DNA from: Atrichornis clamosus
Lineage: Eukaryota; Chordata; Aves; Passeriformes; Menuridae
Assembly: GCA_013400975.1 (NCBI GenBank)
Contig: WBMZ01003074.1
Span: forward strand, 98,770 to 162,769
Direction: 5' to 3'
Length of the DNA stretch: 64,000 nt
The notes under the pieces: model-generated
What the model was told of the DNA's origin: nothing
The model's database searches: none
The model's input: the letters and a program-made list of their open reading frames with translations, nothing else
Shown: positions 22,470 to 33,110 of the stretch, one piece after another
Position numbering within the stretch: position 1 is the stretch's first letter
Layout of the letters: each line of letters begins with the position of its first letter
Position numbers and translations under genes: made by a program

Positions 22470-24670
22470 GTGGATGTCCCTTTAAAGCCGTCACCTGCCC
22501 GGTGCTGACACTGGAGAGGGCAGGAGGATGAGCTGAGGTGGGAATGCCCTGAGCATCAGGTGCCCTCTGCATGGGCATCTCCTGGGGGTCTGGCCATGTC
22601 CCACTGCCCTCTCCTTGCCCTGTGGAGGAAAGCCCAGAAACTCCCATGTTTTTCCTCCTGAGCCTGGTGGAAGTGGAAGGAAGGAGGGAGCCTTTTCCAC
22701 CTGCAACAACAGATTGCGTTTAAATCGTTTGTAGGTGCCATTAGGAGGCTGTGGCACATTTCCAGGTGTAGTTTTTGAAATAACTCTTGTTTCAAGAACA
22801 AGACAAGCCAGAGAGCCCGAATGACGTGTCATGGGCTCCTTCCCAGAGATTGCAGTTTCCTTGGCTTGGATGGCTGACTGGGATCTAGCTCTCATTTCTC
22901 ATTTCTTCTGGAAATCTGAAAAGGAAAGTGCTGACCTTGCTGAGGTGTTCAGTGCCACAGGTGATGAGAAAGGGTCAGACACCCAGGACTTGGGTCTCTT
23001 GGTCTGGGGGAGAAGCTGAGACCATTCCCCCTCCCCATGGGAGCCAGGCTGCTGCAGCCGGGCCAGGTCCCGGCCGGGGGGAGCGGAGGCTCCTCTCTCC
23101 CGCAGGAACCAGTCCCTGCCCGGGGTCAGGTCCCCTCCCGGACTCCGGGAAGCCTCTGTGGCCGGGGAATAGAGCCACGTTTTCCCTAAGGCTGCTGCTG
23201 CTCCTGGACGTGCTGCCGGAGCGTCAGCGCTGGCTTTTGAGCACCTCTGGGATAAACTGGCTCCGGGAGCTAAAGCCAGAATTTCTTTCTAGCCAGAAAG
23301 AATTCAGTCCGTGGAAAAACCATAAAAGTTTCTAGTTGTGGCAGGATTACAGCAGGGCTGACAGTGAAAGTTCCTGCTTGGAGCAGGATTACAGCAGGAA
23401 TGAAGTTTCTCAGGAACTCAAACTTTCCACTCAAATACAGACATTGATAATTTTATATTTGCCTTTTTGTGGCTTGAAGTTAGCCTCCTCCTGAAGTTGA
23501 TTTTCCTGTTTTGTAGAAGCTAAGTCTTCTGTAATGCATTTTATGATTTTAAAAATATCCTTTTTCTTGTAAACTTATATTTTATTAGATCTAGTGTCAG
23601 TGCAGACAAAGGTGTTTTTATTTCAGAATTTGGTGTATTGTCGCTGTCACTCAGAATTACTCCATGTTTAGATTCAATTTTTGCTGGATTTGCTGGAGCC
23701 AAACCTGGCAGTTGTGTGTCACGTCCAAAGGGTGAAGCTGCTCTTGCTGCAGGAGCTGTGGCCCAGGTACCAGGTTCACCCTGGGGACGCTTTCTGCTGA
23801 CTGCTGTGGAAACTGGATGGAGTCCCAAACTAACATACTTAGAGCAGGCTTCCCAGAACCCCTTTTCTCCCAGGCTGTAATGACTGCCCTCCTTCCTTGT
23901 GCCCTGCTGCCTGGGTGGCTGCACAGCTCCTGCTCCTCCAGCACCCGGGAGCTCAGGGGATGCACTTTGGACATTATGGCTCAATTAAATGCCACAAGAA
24001 GCTTGCTGAGGCCACCAGCCTGTGTTGGCCTGGGGCAAGAAACTGGCTGCTGACCACTGGGATTATTTAAAAAGGGCTATGGTTTTTCAGTCTGACACCG
24101 TTCATGTTCTGAGGCTGTTTCTGTGAAGTTTTGGTCAACTCTTTTGGCCAGTCCTCGGTCAAATCCCAGCAGAAATCTCAGTCTTGTTAATACTGAAATT
24201 ATTTTCCTCAGCTCTGATGGTTATTGGCAAAAGTTGCAGATTCTCTTGCAGGTTTTAATGTTTTTACACATGAGAAAATGATGGGATGCACTTTCCAAAG
24301 GGTTTTTGTATGTAATGGGGACTTGCCAGGGAATCTGCAGGCACCAGCAGTCAGGTTTGCCTTTGTCCCTCGGACTGTGCAAAGCTGTGAGTCACTTCCC
24401 ATCCCTGCCTTCACCTTCCCACAGGCAAAACACAGGCTTGGAGCTGATTTAGTGTTTAGAGAAGTGGTTTCAGAGCTATTTGCTTAGCTTGCACTATTAT
24501 TATTAAAGTCAGAAATGGGTTTTAAAGGTTTTAGTGAGTTATAATTGTAGATGGTTTTCGCTTCAATTTACCCAGTTGGGAGCACAGGGACTGCGAAATG
24601 GGGAAACCTGAGCTGCAGCAGTGATGAGCCTCAGGAACTCGGTTGTGTTATTGCAAATCCGCTGCAGTTG
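22470..24670. other. Gene-free stretch with one GC-rich patch
   Basis: No gene seen. About 22990-23270 is GC- and CpG-enriched but has no credible ORF or splice structure. A 16-bp motif, GCAGGATTACAGCAGG, occurs twice within about 60 bp near 23340-23400. Confidence 0.5.
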
Positions 24671-24673
24671 CTG

Positions 24674-24991
24674 CAGAATCACAGAATCATTAAGGTTGGA
24701 AAAGACCTCTAGGATCGCCAAGTCCAACCTTTGACCAGTGCCCACCTTGTCCCCAGCCCAGAGCACTGAGTGCCACGTCCAGTCTTTCCTTGGACACCTC
24801 CAGGGATGGGGACTCCACCACCTTCCTGGGCAGCCCCTTTCTGTGTTTAACAATCCATTCAGTGAAGAAATTCTTCCTGATGTCCAACCTGAACCTCCCC
24901 TGCCACAGCTTGAGGTTGTTTCCTTTTATCCTGTCACTGGTCCCCTGGGAGCAGAGCCTGACCCCCACCTTGCTATAAGCTTCTGTCAGGT
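24674..24991 (-). repeat. CR1 LINE fragment, about 320 bp
   Basis: The longest clear CR1 copy here. Reading the plus strand gives the tail (CAGAATCACAGAATCATTAA), then GGTTGGAAAAGACCTCTAGG, the TGGACACCTCCAGGGATGGG block and the GAAGAAATTCTTCCTGATGT block. All lie in the order expected for a reverse-oriented CR1 3' region. Confidence 0.9.
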
Positions 24992-24994
24992 ACA

Positions 24995-27900
24995 AATTTC
25001 AGCTTCAACTTGAGAATCTTGAGTCTTGCTGGAGACTGAGCAGGGTCCTGCAGCAGCACTGCAACCCGCTGGGCACTGCAGGTGCTTTAAATTTTAATAA
25101 AAGTCTCTATAATGAAACTTCAATTAATAAATGCTAACAATCAGTTGCTACAAATTCATGTCCTTGATGCTTATTAAAAGTATTTGACCTTGCAACACTT
25201 CTCAGAATTAGTGTGAGGCCAAACCCTGCGTGTCTGTTTTAAGAACTCACTGAGAGTGAAGAACAAACTCGGCACTGACCACGGAAGTGTTGCTCACCTG
25301 TTTCTGGTGAGGAGGGAGTGTTTGGGCAGGACTCTGCTCATGCAGAGGGGCTTTCCCCCGGTAGGGCATCTACTGAGGTCATGTATTTTCTGCTTTGGTT
25401 TTAAACAGTTTGAATTTGAACACCGACCAAACACTTCCTGCAATATTTTCTTCTAGTTTTCGTACAGCTTTGGTGATTGACAGGTGGAGGTGTAGTGCGT
25501 GGTCCTGGCTTGAATCCTCACTCTTAGACCTTACGTGGTGGGGTAATTGCAGGAGGGCTTTCTCTCGGCTCAGCTCCGAGCAGTCAGAGGTGCCCCAGGT
25601 CCCAAATGCTGTGCAGGTGTTCTGAGGACACGCTGGTGGTGTCTGGTGTGACCTTGGCCATTCAGCTGTGCTGAGGGGCTGTCCAGCACCAGTGTGCCCT
25701 TGTGTGCTTGTGTTCCCTGCACGTCCCATCCCGGCGCGTGAGTGGCAGCTGCTTGGTGTGGGCAGCCAACCCTCTGTGGTCATTGCAGCCTATTCAAACC
25801 TCTGTGGCCTGGGTTTCCCCGAGATTTCCAGTGCTCCTCAGCTCCAGCCTGGCTGCAGACCCTGGGAGAACTTTGGTTCAGGATGTCTGGGTCTGGCTGA
25901 GAACGGGTGTGAGAAATAGAAGTGGGGGGAGATATGTCCCCAGATGAGGGGTTTGGGGCTCAAGTTTTCAGTTGTGTATTTGATTTGAGTCAAAGACTGA
26001 TTTTGTTATAAGTTGAGAGAATGTAAACTAGAATGTTAGTCTGAGATTGTCTTTAAAAATTCATTTATTGGGAAATAACCTTTCACAATGATGATCCTTG
26101 TGGAAACAAGATGAAACCTGCAGGTTTGCCAGTTCTGTGACTGCACTGCACACGTGAGACCCACTGGACGTGTGGTTACTGCTGAGGTTCTGGTGCTTTT
26201 GAGTGTAATTCTTACTGAAGGTTGGTAGCAGCCAGCAGTTATGGCTTCATAGCACAGAGCTGCTGCTAAACCAGCCCCCACAGGCAGGGAAAGGGCTCAC
26301 GACCCCTCAGAGCCCCCCGTGATCCTGTGATGGTAATGCTGTTTCCCAGTGCTGTCACAGAAGGGGCCTTCTGCTGGCACAGATGGGGTGTGACCTGTGT
26401 TTCTTCAGAGCACGAAGATCTCCCAAAGATCAGTGAGATGATTTTATACCCATCTGAGTTGTGTAACTTACCCTGGCTGAGCCCCCACTATTCCAGTGGG
26501 AGTAGGAAGGCTTTAATCCATCCTTCTGGCACTGCTGTAGGGATGGCTTCAGGGAATGGATAACTGGTAGCACAATGGTTTTAGCTTGTTCTAACATTTT
26601 CTTACAAATACAAAGGCCAAATATTTATGGCACTTTGGGCAAACCTTCTCTTTGAAGGTCTTGAGACAAAGAAAGGTCTCTGGGCTCTTCTGTGTTGGTG
26701 TTTCCAGCAGCTGGCGAGAATTACTCCTGGTTGTTTCCTTTCCTTCTCCTGTTCACAAAAGGAACAAATTAAGAAAGCCAAGATTTTTCTGCTTACAAAA
26801 CGAAAGAAAAAACTTTGTAGAAATCATGTCTGGGCAGCAGTTAGAGCTTTGTTCTGTGCAGCAGGACTTGCTTATGCAAGGAAGAGCCTTTGGCAGGACC
26901 CTGTGGGGAGTGGGCGTGGGGCACCTCTCCTGCAGTTCTGGGGGAAACAGCCGGGGAGAAACAGGATAAGAGATATCTGGGAGGGAAACATTAAATACAC
27001 CTGAGCAAGGAGCAAATTAGGTCCCAAAACGCCACACTTTCCCTAAGACACTGTATTCATTCAGCATGAGTCATGTAATTATTTTCTTGTCAATGGAAGT
27101 CCCAATACTGCTGCATATTTGGTTTAATAAATACGAGATCCAGTGTGAAGGGTTACTTTCTGCTAGTCCTGTTCACCATGGCTTTATCTGCTTACCAGCA
27201 ATATCAGAGTCTTCCCAGCAATGGAAACCCCCATCCTTGCTTTTCTTTGCTCCTAATTTTGGAGGAAGGAGTGAGGGCAGGGAGAGCAGTGTGTCATCAA
27301 GCCGTGCAGCACGGGCTGGAGAGGAGCTGGGCTGTTCCCAGCACCCCTGAGGGATGCCTTGGCAGCACAGGCTGTGTCTTTGTGAGAAATCCCACATCTG
27401 ACAATCCCATTCCAGTCACTGGTCTCTTAGACTGGACAGCCCTCCTGACCCCTGGCATCTGTGCTAGTCAGGATAACCATGAGCCTCCCTCTCTCAATCT
27501 GGAGTTTATACTATCAGGAACAAACCTGCAATGACCTTCCTGACCTCAGGTACAGCCTGGGATAACAGGGCTGCCCTGGAGCAGGGGGGTAGAACTGTTC
27601 TCCCTGTATAATCTTATAGATACCCTTCAAAAACATCTCAAAGTGTTCATTTGGCAAGACAAACAGCAAAAGTAACTAAATCCTGGCTTTCATCATGCTT
27701 TTTTCTCAACTGCTATTGCAATTCTGTTTCAGAGCTCTGTTGCTTTAACAGCCATTGCAGCTCAGCTGGAGAAGCTGTGGACGTCTGGGTTGGATAATCT
27801 TTCCCGTTTCTCATCCTTGGCACACCCGGTGATGCTGCAATTCCAAAGTGTTGCTAATTTCAGAATTCAGCCATGTGTTCTGCCTGTGTACATGTGTGCA

Positions 27901-28080
27901 GTCACAAAGTCAGAGGCATGGCTGAGTAAACAGATCCAACCCCTCCTTGCTGCAAACGTTTCCCAAATGGTCTCTTTCCTGTTTGTGGTCTTTCAGGTGG
28001 TCATTCCCCTTCCCAAGTGACTGCCTTGGGCTTCAATTTTATCAATTATTTTTCAGTTTACTGCTTTAACTTCATGTAAG
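24995..28080. other. Gene-free stretch between CR1 and LTR-like remnant
   Basis: I see no gene, RNA gene or recognisable repeat. All ORFs are below about 135 codons and lack motifs. Confidence 0.5.
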
Positions 28081-28093
28081 ATTTCTGCTGATG

Positions 28094-28545
28094 TTGTCTT
28101 CTCGAGTAGCAAAACAGGAGCTGGAGGCAGTTTTTATGAAGGTAGGGAAAAGCCAAAGCTTTGTTTCGGAGGCTCTCGGAAACAAACAGGGGGAAAGGCA
28201 GTCTTTCTCCCCCAGCCCGGAACAAAGCCCAGTGTACAAAAAGAAGGTTTTGGGTAAGGGGTAAACGTGGGGGTAAGAAGAAAAATTAAAAAAGATCGGC
28301 CCTCTCTATGCAACAGCTCCATATATAGTCTGTTCTAACAAATTAACATAGTTTACAAAGATTCTCCAATTAAGGCACAGAATTAAACATTCGTCTTTCA
28401 GTCGTCACTCTGTGATAATATGTTCTAACATGTTCTCAACTCTGGAATGTTACAGTGATTGGTTGCTTTGTTTTGTCTAGGATATAGGGTATTACTAACC
28501 AGGGTTACATTGAAAAAGTTCAGGAATTCTAACCTAGACTAGGCA
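28094..28545 (-). mobile_element. LTR-like remnant of an endogenous retrovirus (candidate)
   Basis: Read on the minus strand, the segment starts TGCC and ends AACA. It has a CCAAT box near 28455 and a TATATA box near 28325, followed by a downstream leader-like stretch. That is the layout of a retroviral LTR. Boundaries are guesses: I could not identify a target-site duplication, primer-binding site or polypurine tract. About 200 bp on the higher-coordinate side (28546-28760) could be a decayed internal piece, but no retroviral protein is recognisable. The old copy, if it is one, is not functional. Confidence 0.35.
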
Positions 28546-28769
28546 AAAAGCAAAAAGCCCCTTGGCATCACTGATTGTCCCTCAGGTCCCTTCTCTGCCA
28601 GTCTCTGTTCCCCCAGGATGGCAAATCTAACTCCAGCAATCTGCTGCTGGATCTGTAATTCAGGAATTGCGCTTATTGTTGTAAAAATGGGAAACTGTAT
28701 GAGACCTAGAACGACATGAACATTGAGAAGCTGGAAACGAGAGGCATGAGTTAGATGGAATTCTTGTTA

Positions 28770-30030
28770 CAAGTTTGGGTTTCTTAAATTATTTTGAACT
28801 ACAAAATTGAAGGTAGAACAGAAAGTCAGTGGTGGTGGTTGGGAGTTGGGTAGACCCTGGCTCTGTGAGAGCTCCGTAAGGGGTTCCTGTCCTGATCTGC
28901 CTCCAAAGCAGTCGCTGTGTTGGTTCAGAGGGAGAGGCTCTTGTGCAATAGCGCACCCAGGGAGCAGCTCTGCTCCTCTGAGCCTGTTGCTTCACTTGGA
29001 ATAGAAAGAGTGAAAAGCAAAAATGTTGCTGTCTTGCTGCCAAACAGTAAAAAGTTGTATGTTTGAAAACAAGATTTCAGTTTGAAAGCATCAAAGCAAA
29101 ACACTGACTTATTTGAAATCCCCTGTTATCTTATCCTGATAATAATGTTCTTTTTAGACTGAGTTGGAAGATGTTTTATTGGATGCTTTAATGCCTTCAT
29201 GAACCCAGCACGTTTCTGGAGCTGCTGCTTTGTTGTGTGTTCAGAAACACTGCATGTGCTAAACTTCAGCTTATTTAAGTTTCAGAGAATTGCTTTTTTT
29301 CAGTTCAGGGTATGAATGTGTTGTCAAAAAAGACATTTGTTTCCATTTATACAACTTGCAATTTGGTAATAAGCAACAGATGAAAAAGCAGTATCCAAAT
29401 TCTCTTGTATAAAATGTCTTGTGAATGCCATCCCTTCATTTTATAGAAACAGGCCCGTTCCCAGTCCTGTGAGTACCATTAAAAAGAACAGATAGTAATA
29501 ATGAAGAAAGAAAACAGAAATACCTGATGCTTAGTGAAGTGATATAAAATCTAGTACTGGCGTCTGAATACCAACCCAAAAGCTGGTCCAGGGTTCAAGA
29601 GGTATTTTCAACCTCACACTGGTCTGACTGTACTGACCCTTCAGTGCGTGTCCATCAGAGGCATTAAAGGCAGAATAAGTCATTTTCGCTTTTTACTACA
29701 AGTTTGCAGCTTGACTGACTGCAGGAAAATGTGGGCAGCCTTCAGTGGCTCCAGTTCTGTGCTGTGCGCCTTCCAGCTCCCGGTCTGCAGGTGCTGTCAC
29801 AGCCCGTGCTGGCCCTGCCAGGAGGGGGGCGAGGGCAGCACTGCTGCTGCTGTTGCCGGCGGCGGGAGCCAGCCCGTCGGCAGGGCTGCGCTGCCTCCCG
29901 GTGGCGTCTCCCTTCCCTTCCTGGAACATTTCATCTGCCCGAAAACCGCTCTCTTCTGTGTGCAGCTCTCGTGGTAACGGCCTGGAGAATTTCTGCTTTC
30001 CCTCCGCCCCTGTGCCACGGCTGCGGCCCC
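28770..30030. other. Gene-free stretch with a GC-rich patch
   Basis: Mostly AT-rich noncoding DNA. About 29780-30030 is GC-rich with several overlapping ORFs on both strands and no recognisable protein. Confidence 0.5.
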
Positions 30031-30035
30031 CAGGA

Positions 30036-30084
30036 GCCAGTGGATGGCCTTGGAGGGTTTTTCCAAGCTGAAGGATTCTGTGAC
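30036..30084 (+). repeat. Short CR1 3'-tail fragment
   Basis: The segment GGATGGCCTTGGAGGG followed by TTCCAAGCTGAAGGATTCTG matches the end of a forward CR1. Confidence 0.55.
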
Positions 30085-30634
30085 TGTCAGACAAAGCAGG
30101 GGCTTGTGACGCTGTGAGAGTGCAGCAAGTGGCAATGCAATAGCGGCGTGAGAGGGATGCTTGTTACAAACAGATACAAGCTGCAAACCCGGGTTGCCGT
30201 TAGAAACAAGATGTAAGGTTGTAAGTCCTTTCCAAACCACAGTTTGACAAGGCAATCTGATGTTGCAACATGTATTTTTATCTGGGCTGGCTTATTGAGG
30301 TGGCAGGTCAGTGCCTGGTGGAGCCCGTGGCACTCTCTCCGCGGCTGAGCAATGTGCAGAGGCGGGCACTCCCAGCCCTGATTGTCCCTGTCGTGGAGCT
30401 CACGGATACAGGGAATGCTGGCTCTGGACAGGGCAAGATGCCGGCTGCTCTCCTTCCCAATGCAGTTTTAACCCTGGTTTTAGTCTGCTTAACTTTGCAT
30501 TCATTTTTTCTGTTCCTTTTTTTTTTTCTGAAACAACAGTAGCTTGGAATATGTGAAAATGCAGAGGGTGGGAAGGAGGGTGTGCTGCATGGCTCCTGGT
30601 ACACTGTGTGCAGGTAGAGCAGCAAAATGAGGTT

Positions 30635-30765
30635 TCATCATGATATAATTACAGAATGGTTTGGGTTGGGCGGACCTTAAAATCATCTTGTTTTACCCAT
30701 GTGGCATAGGCTGGAATGCCTTTCACTAAAGCAGGTGCTCTAAGCTCCATCCAACCTTATTTAAT
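30635..30765 (-). repeat. CR1 LINE 3'-end fragment
   Basis: The plus strand reads ATTACAGAATGGTTTGGGTT, then a diverged GGACCTTAAAATCATCTTG core and a CTCCATCCAACCTT end, the reverse of a CR1 tail. Confidence 0.8.
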
Positions 30766-30769
30766 GAAA

Positions 30770-32420
30770 TAAATAAGGAGGAAAAAGACTAAACCAAATG
30801 CCTGCTTTAGAAAGCCGTGAGTAGTGTCAGAGTAAGGGATGTGCAGCAAGCCAGCAGTGGTGGCTGCTGGTGTGGGCTGTGGAGAGAGTTGGCAGTGCGG
30901 GAGCCGGTGTTGGGGTGTGGAACAAAGGGTAATCACTGCATGGGATTGATCTGGAATTTAACATTCACATGTTTCATTTGGTACCCCATCCCCTGTCTGA
31001 GAGAGGTCTTGTGCTGTCTCAAATGAGCCCTTCGACTGAAGAGTGCTCTAATAAAATCGACATACAGGCATTTCCACATTGCAGCTGATGCTTTAGGGTT
31101 CCTTTGGGTAAATGGTGAGTTCAGTTTATGATTCCCCTTATCTGGGAGTGCTGTGGGTTAGGGAGGGTTGCTGGGGTGGGTCACTGGAGGGCAGGGGAGT
31201 GGCTCTGGTGGGAGATGAGATGTTGGGCTTTGAAGGTTAAGCACTGTGAGTTCTGCCTAAGCCAAGGTGGCCTGAGGGCAGGGACAGAGCAGAGCCCAGG
31301 CTGTCACTGCACAGCCATGCTTCCAGCTGGAGACCAGCATGGATGGAGAGTGGGAAACCTTCCTTAAGGACAACAAAATAAAATGCCAGTTTTGTGGTGG
31401 TTCCAGGTCTGGCCTTGTCTTTCTCCATGCTGTTTGCTTGTGCCAGTGCTGTTCTGGGAGCTCCTGGCGAGGGACAGGGCAGGAGAGGGCTTTGTCCTCC
31501 CTTCCTCGTCACCAAACTGTGCTTTCTCTTCCCCTGCAACCTGAAGTCTGGCTTCTTTACCTGCCTTTTGCCTCGCAACCCCTGCGAAAAGACCCAAGCT
31601 GTGCAAAAGAGGACATGGGTTTGCTGGTCAAAGCCCGGCCCCGTGTGTACACACGTGTCACTGTGCTGAGACCCAGGGCCATGGCGCCTCACCTGTGTCA
31701 GACTGGCTCACCCATCCCTCTGCCCAGCCCCTGGTGCTGGTCTCCAGGGCAGGTGAAGTGACCATGGAGTTGTGTTCTCTCTTGGTTTTGTTGGAGTGGG
31801 GTCAAGAACATTGGGCTTTAACCAACTGTTGTGCTGCAGAAGGGAGAGCACAGATGGATTCTTAAAACACTTGTGTAGTTCGGAGGTGCCCAGGACTTAA
31901 AGAAATGTCTGAAAGTTTGACTAAGGGCTAATCCTCCTCTGTGTTTGGGCTGGTGGCACATGGTTCAGCTTTCAGCCTTCCGTGGTGTTTCATGCTCTGC
32001 TCTTCCAAAGGATGCTGCAGCCCCACAGGCTGCTCGGCCTGAGAGAGCATGAGGCTGTGCTGCTTTGCTGTTGGTAGAACTTCAGCAAAAGAAGTAGTCC
32101 AAATTTTAAACTGAAAAGGTAAACTCCTCAATTATCTCTAAAGCAGGGTTCCTCGTGCTGCAGCTGTCTTTTCCACCCCCCCCCCTTATGTGCATGCCTG
32201 CACTTGTAGTGTTTCCTTGGCAAAATTATTGCCTGTTTGGATTTATTTGTTCACTGTGCAGAAGTGGTTGCCTCTGGAAGATGCATGGAAATCTCTTAAT
32301 TCTGAGAATAGTGTCAAATATTAACCAGAAGCCCTGAACTGTAAAAGATTATTATTTTTTATCTGCCAACCCTACTATTGCTCAAGGGGTTGAAGTGTAG
32401 TGTGAGGCAAAGGTGCCTTT
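30770..32420. other. Gene-free stretch upstream of AADAC
   Basis: Nothing recognised apart from a run of C at about 32177-32185. The ORFs here are short and overlap on both strands. Confidence 0.5.
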
Positions 32421-32429
32421 GCCAGGGCA

Positions 32430-32972
32430 GGAGGTGCCAGCCACTGCCTGCGGGGTGGCAGTGGGTCGGGTGCTGCCCTGGGCTGAGCCCACCGGGCACC
32501 CCTGCGAGCTGGGCTCCGGCTGAGCCGCTGCCCCGCGGGCATCGCCGTGTCCCGGGCTCCGGTTGAGCGTCTGCCTTGGAGAGCGGCAGCTCGTTGCTCC
32601 CCGGTATCCAACACAGCTGTTTGCCTCTGGGCGTCACCGTGCGGCAGCTGACAGGCACCTCCTGCAGCTCCTCTCTCCCTGCCTCTGCCCGGAGCCGTGC
32701 GCTGGCTGCCGTGCCCCGCACGGACGGGGCGCTGCGAGTGCTGGCTCGGGGGGCGACCCGGGCTCGGCCGCTCCCAGCGGCTGCTGTGCTGGGGAGTCGT
32801 GTTTTTGGAAGCTTCACAGTGGAGTAACCTCTGCCCTGGGTGATCCGACAAGAAATCGCCTTCTGGCCGGGACCCAAGCAAAACACGGGATTAACTTTGC
32901 CCTGTGCTGACTTGTGGCTGTCGGGAGCCGGTGAGAGCTGCTCCCACCAGTGCCGGAGCGGAGCCTGCAGAG
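32430..32972 (+). promoter_or_regulatory. AADAC: GC-rich AADAC upstream region and 5' UTR
   Basis: This GC- and CpG-enriched stretch ends at the AADAC start codon. It probably contains the promoter and leader, but I could not place a transcription start or a clear TATA box. The ORFs on both strands here (for example 32359-32886 on the minus strand) do not resemble known proteins. Confidence 0.4.
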
Positions 32973-33110
32973 ATGGGGGCCAGGCTGCTCTGCCTCTGCC
33001 TCCTCACAGCCCTCCTCGGCTACTACATCTACACCCCGCTCCCCGACGAGCTGGCGGAGCCCTGGACGGTGATGCTCATCTCGGCTGCCTTCAGGGCCAT
33101 GGGGCACCTG
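32973..33110 (+). CDS. AADAC: AADAC coding exon 1
   Basis: Encodes 46 residues: a hydrophobic signal-anchor segment, the conserved YYIYTPLPD and EPWTVM, ending at GHL. The donor is GTGAGG at 33111, phase 0. The upstream in-frame Met at 32904 is discounted because it would bury the signal anchor. Confidence 0.93.
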
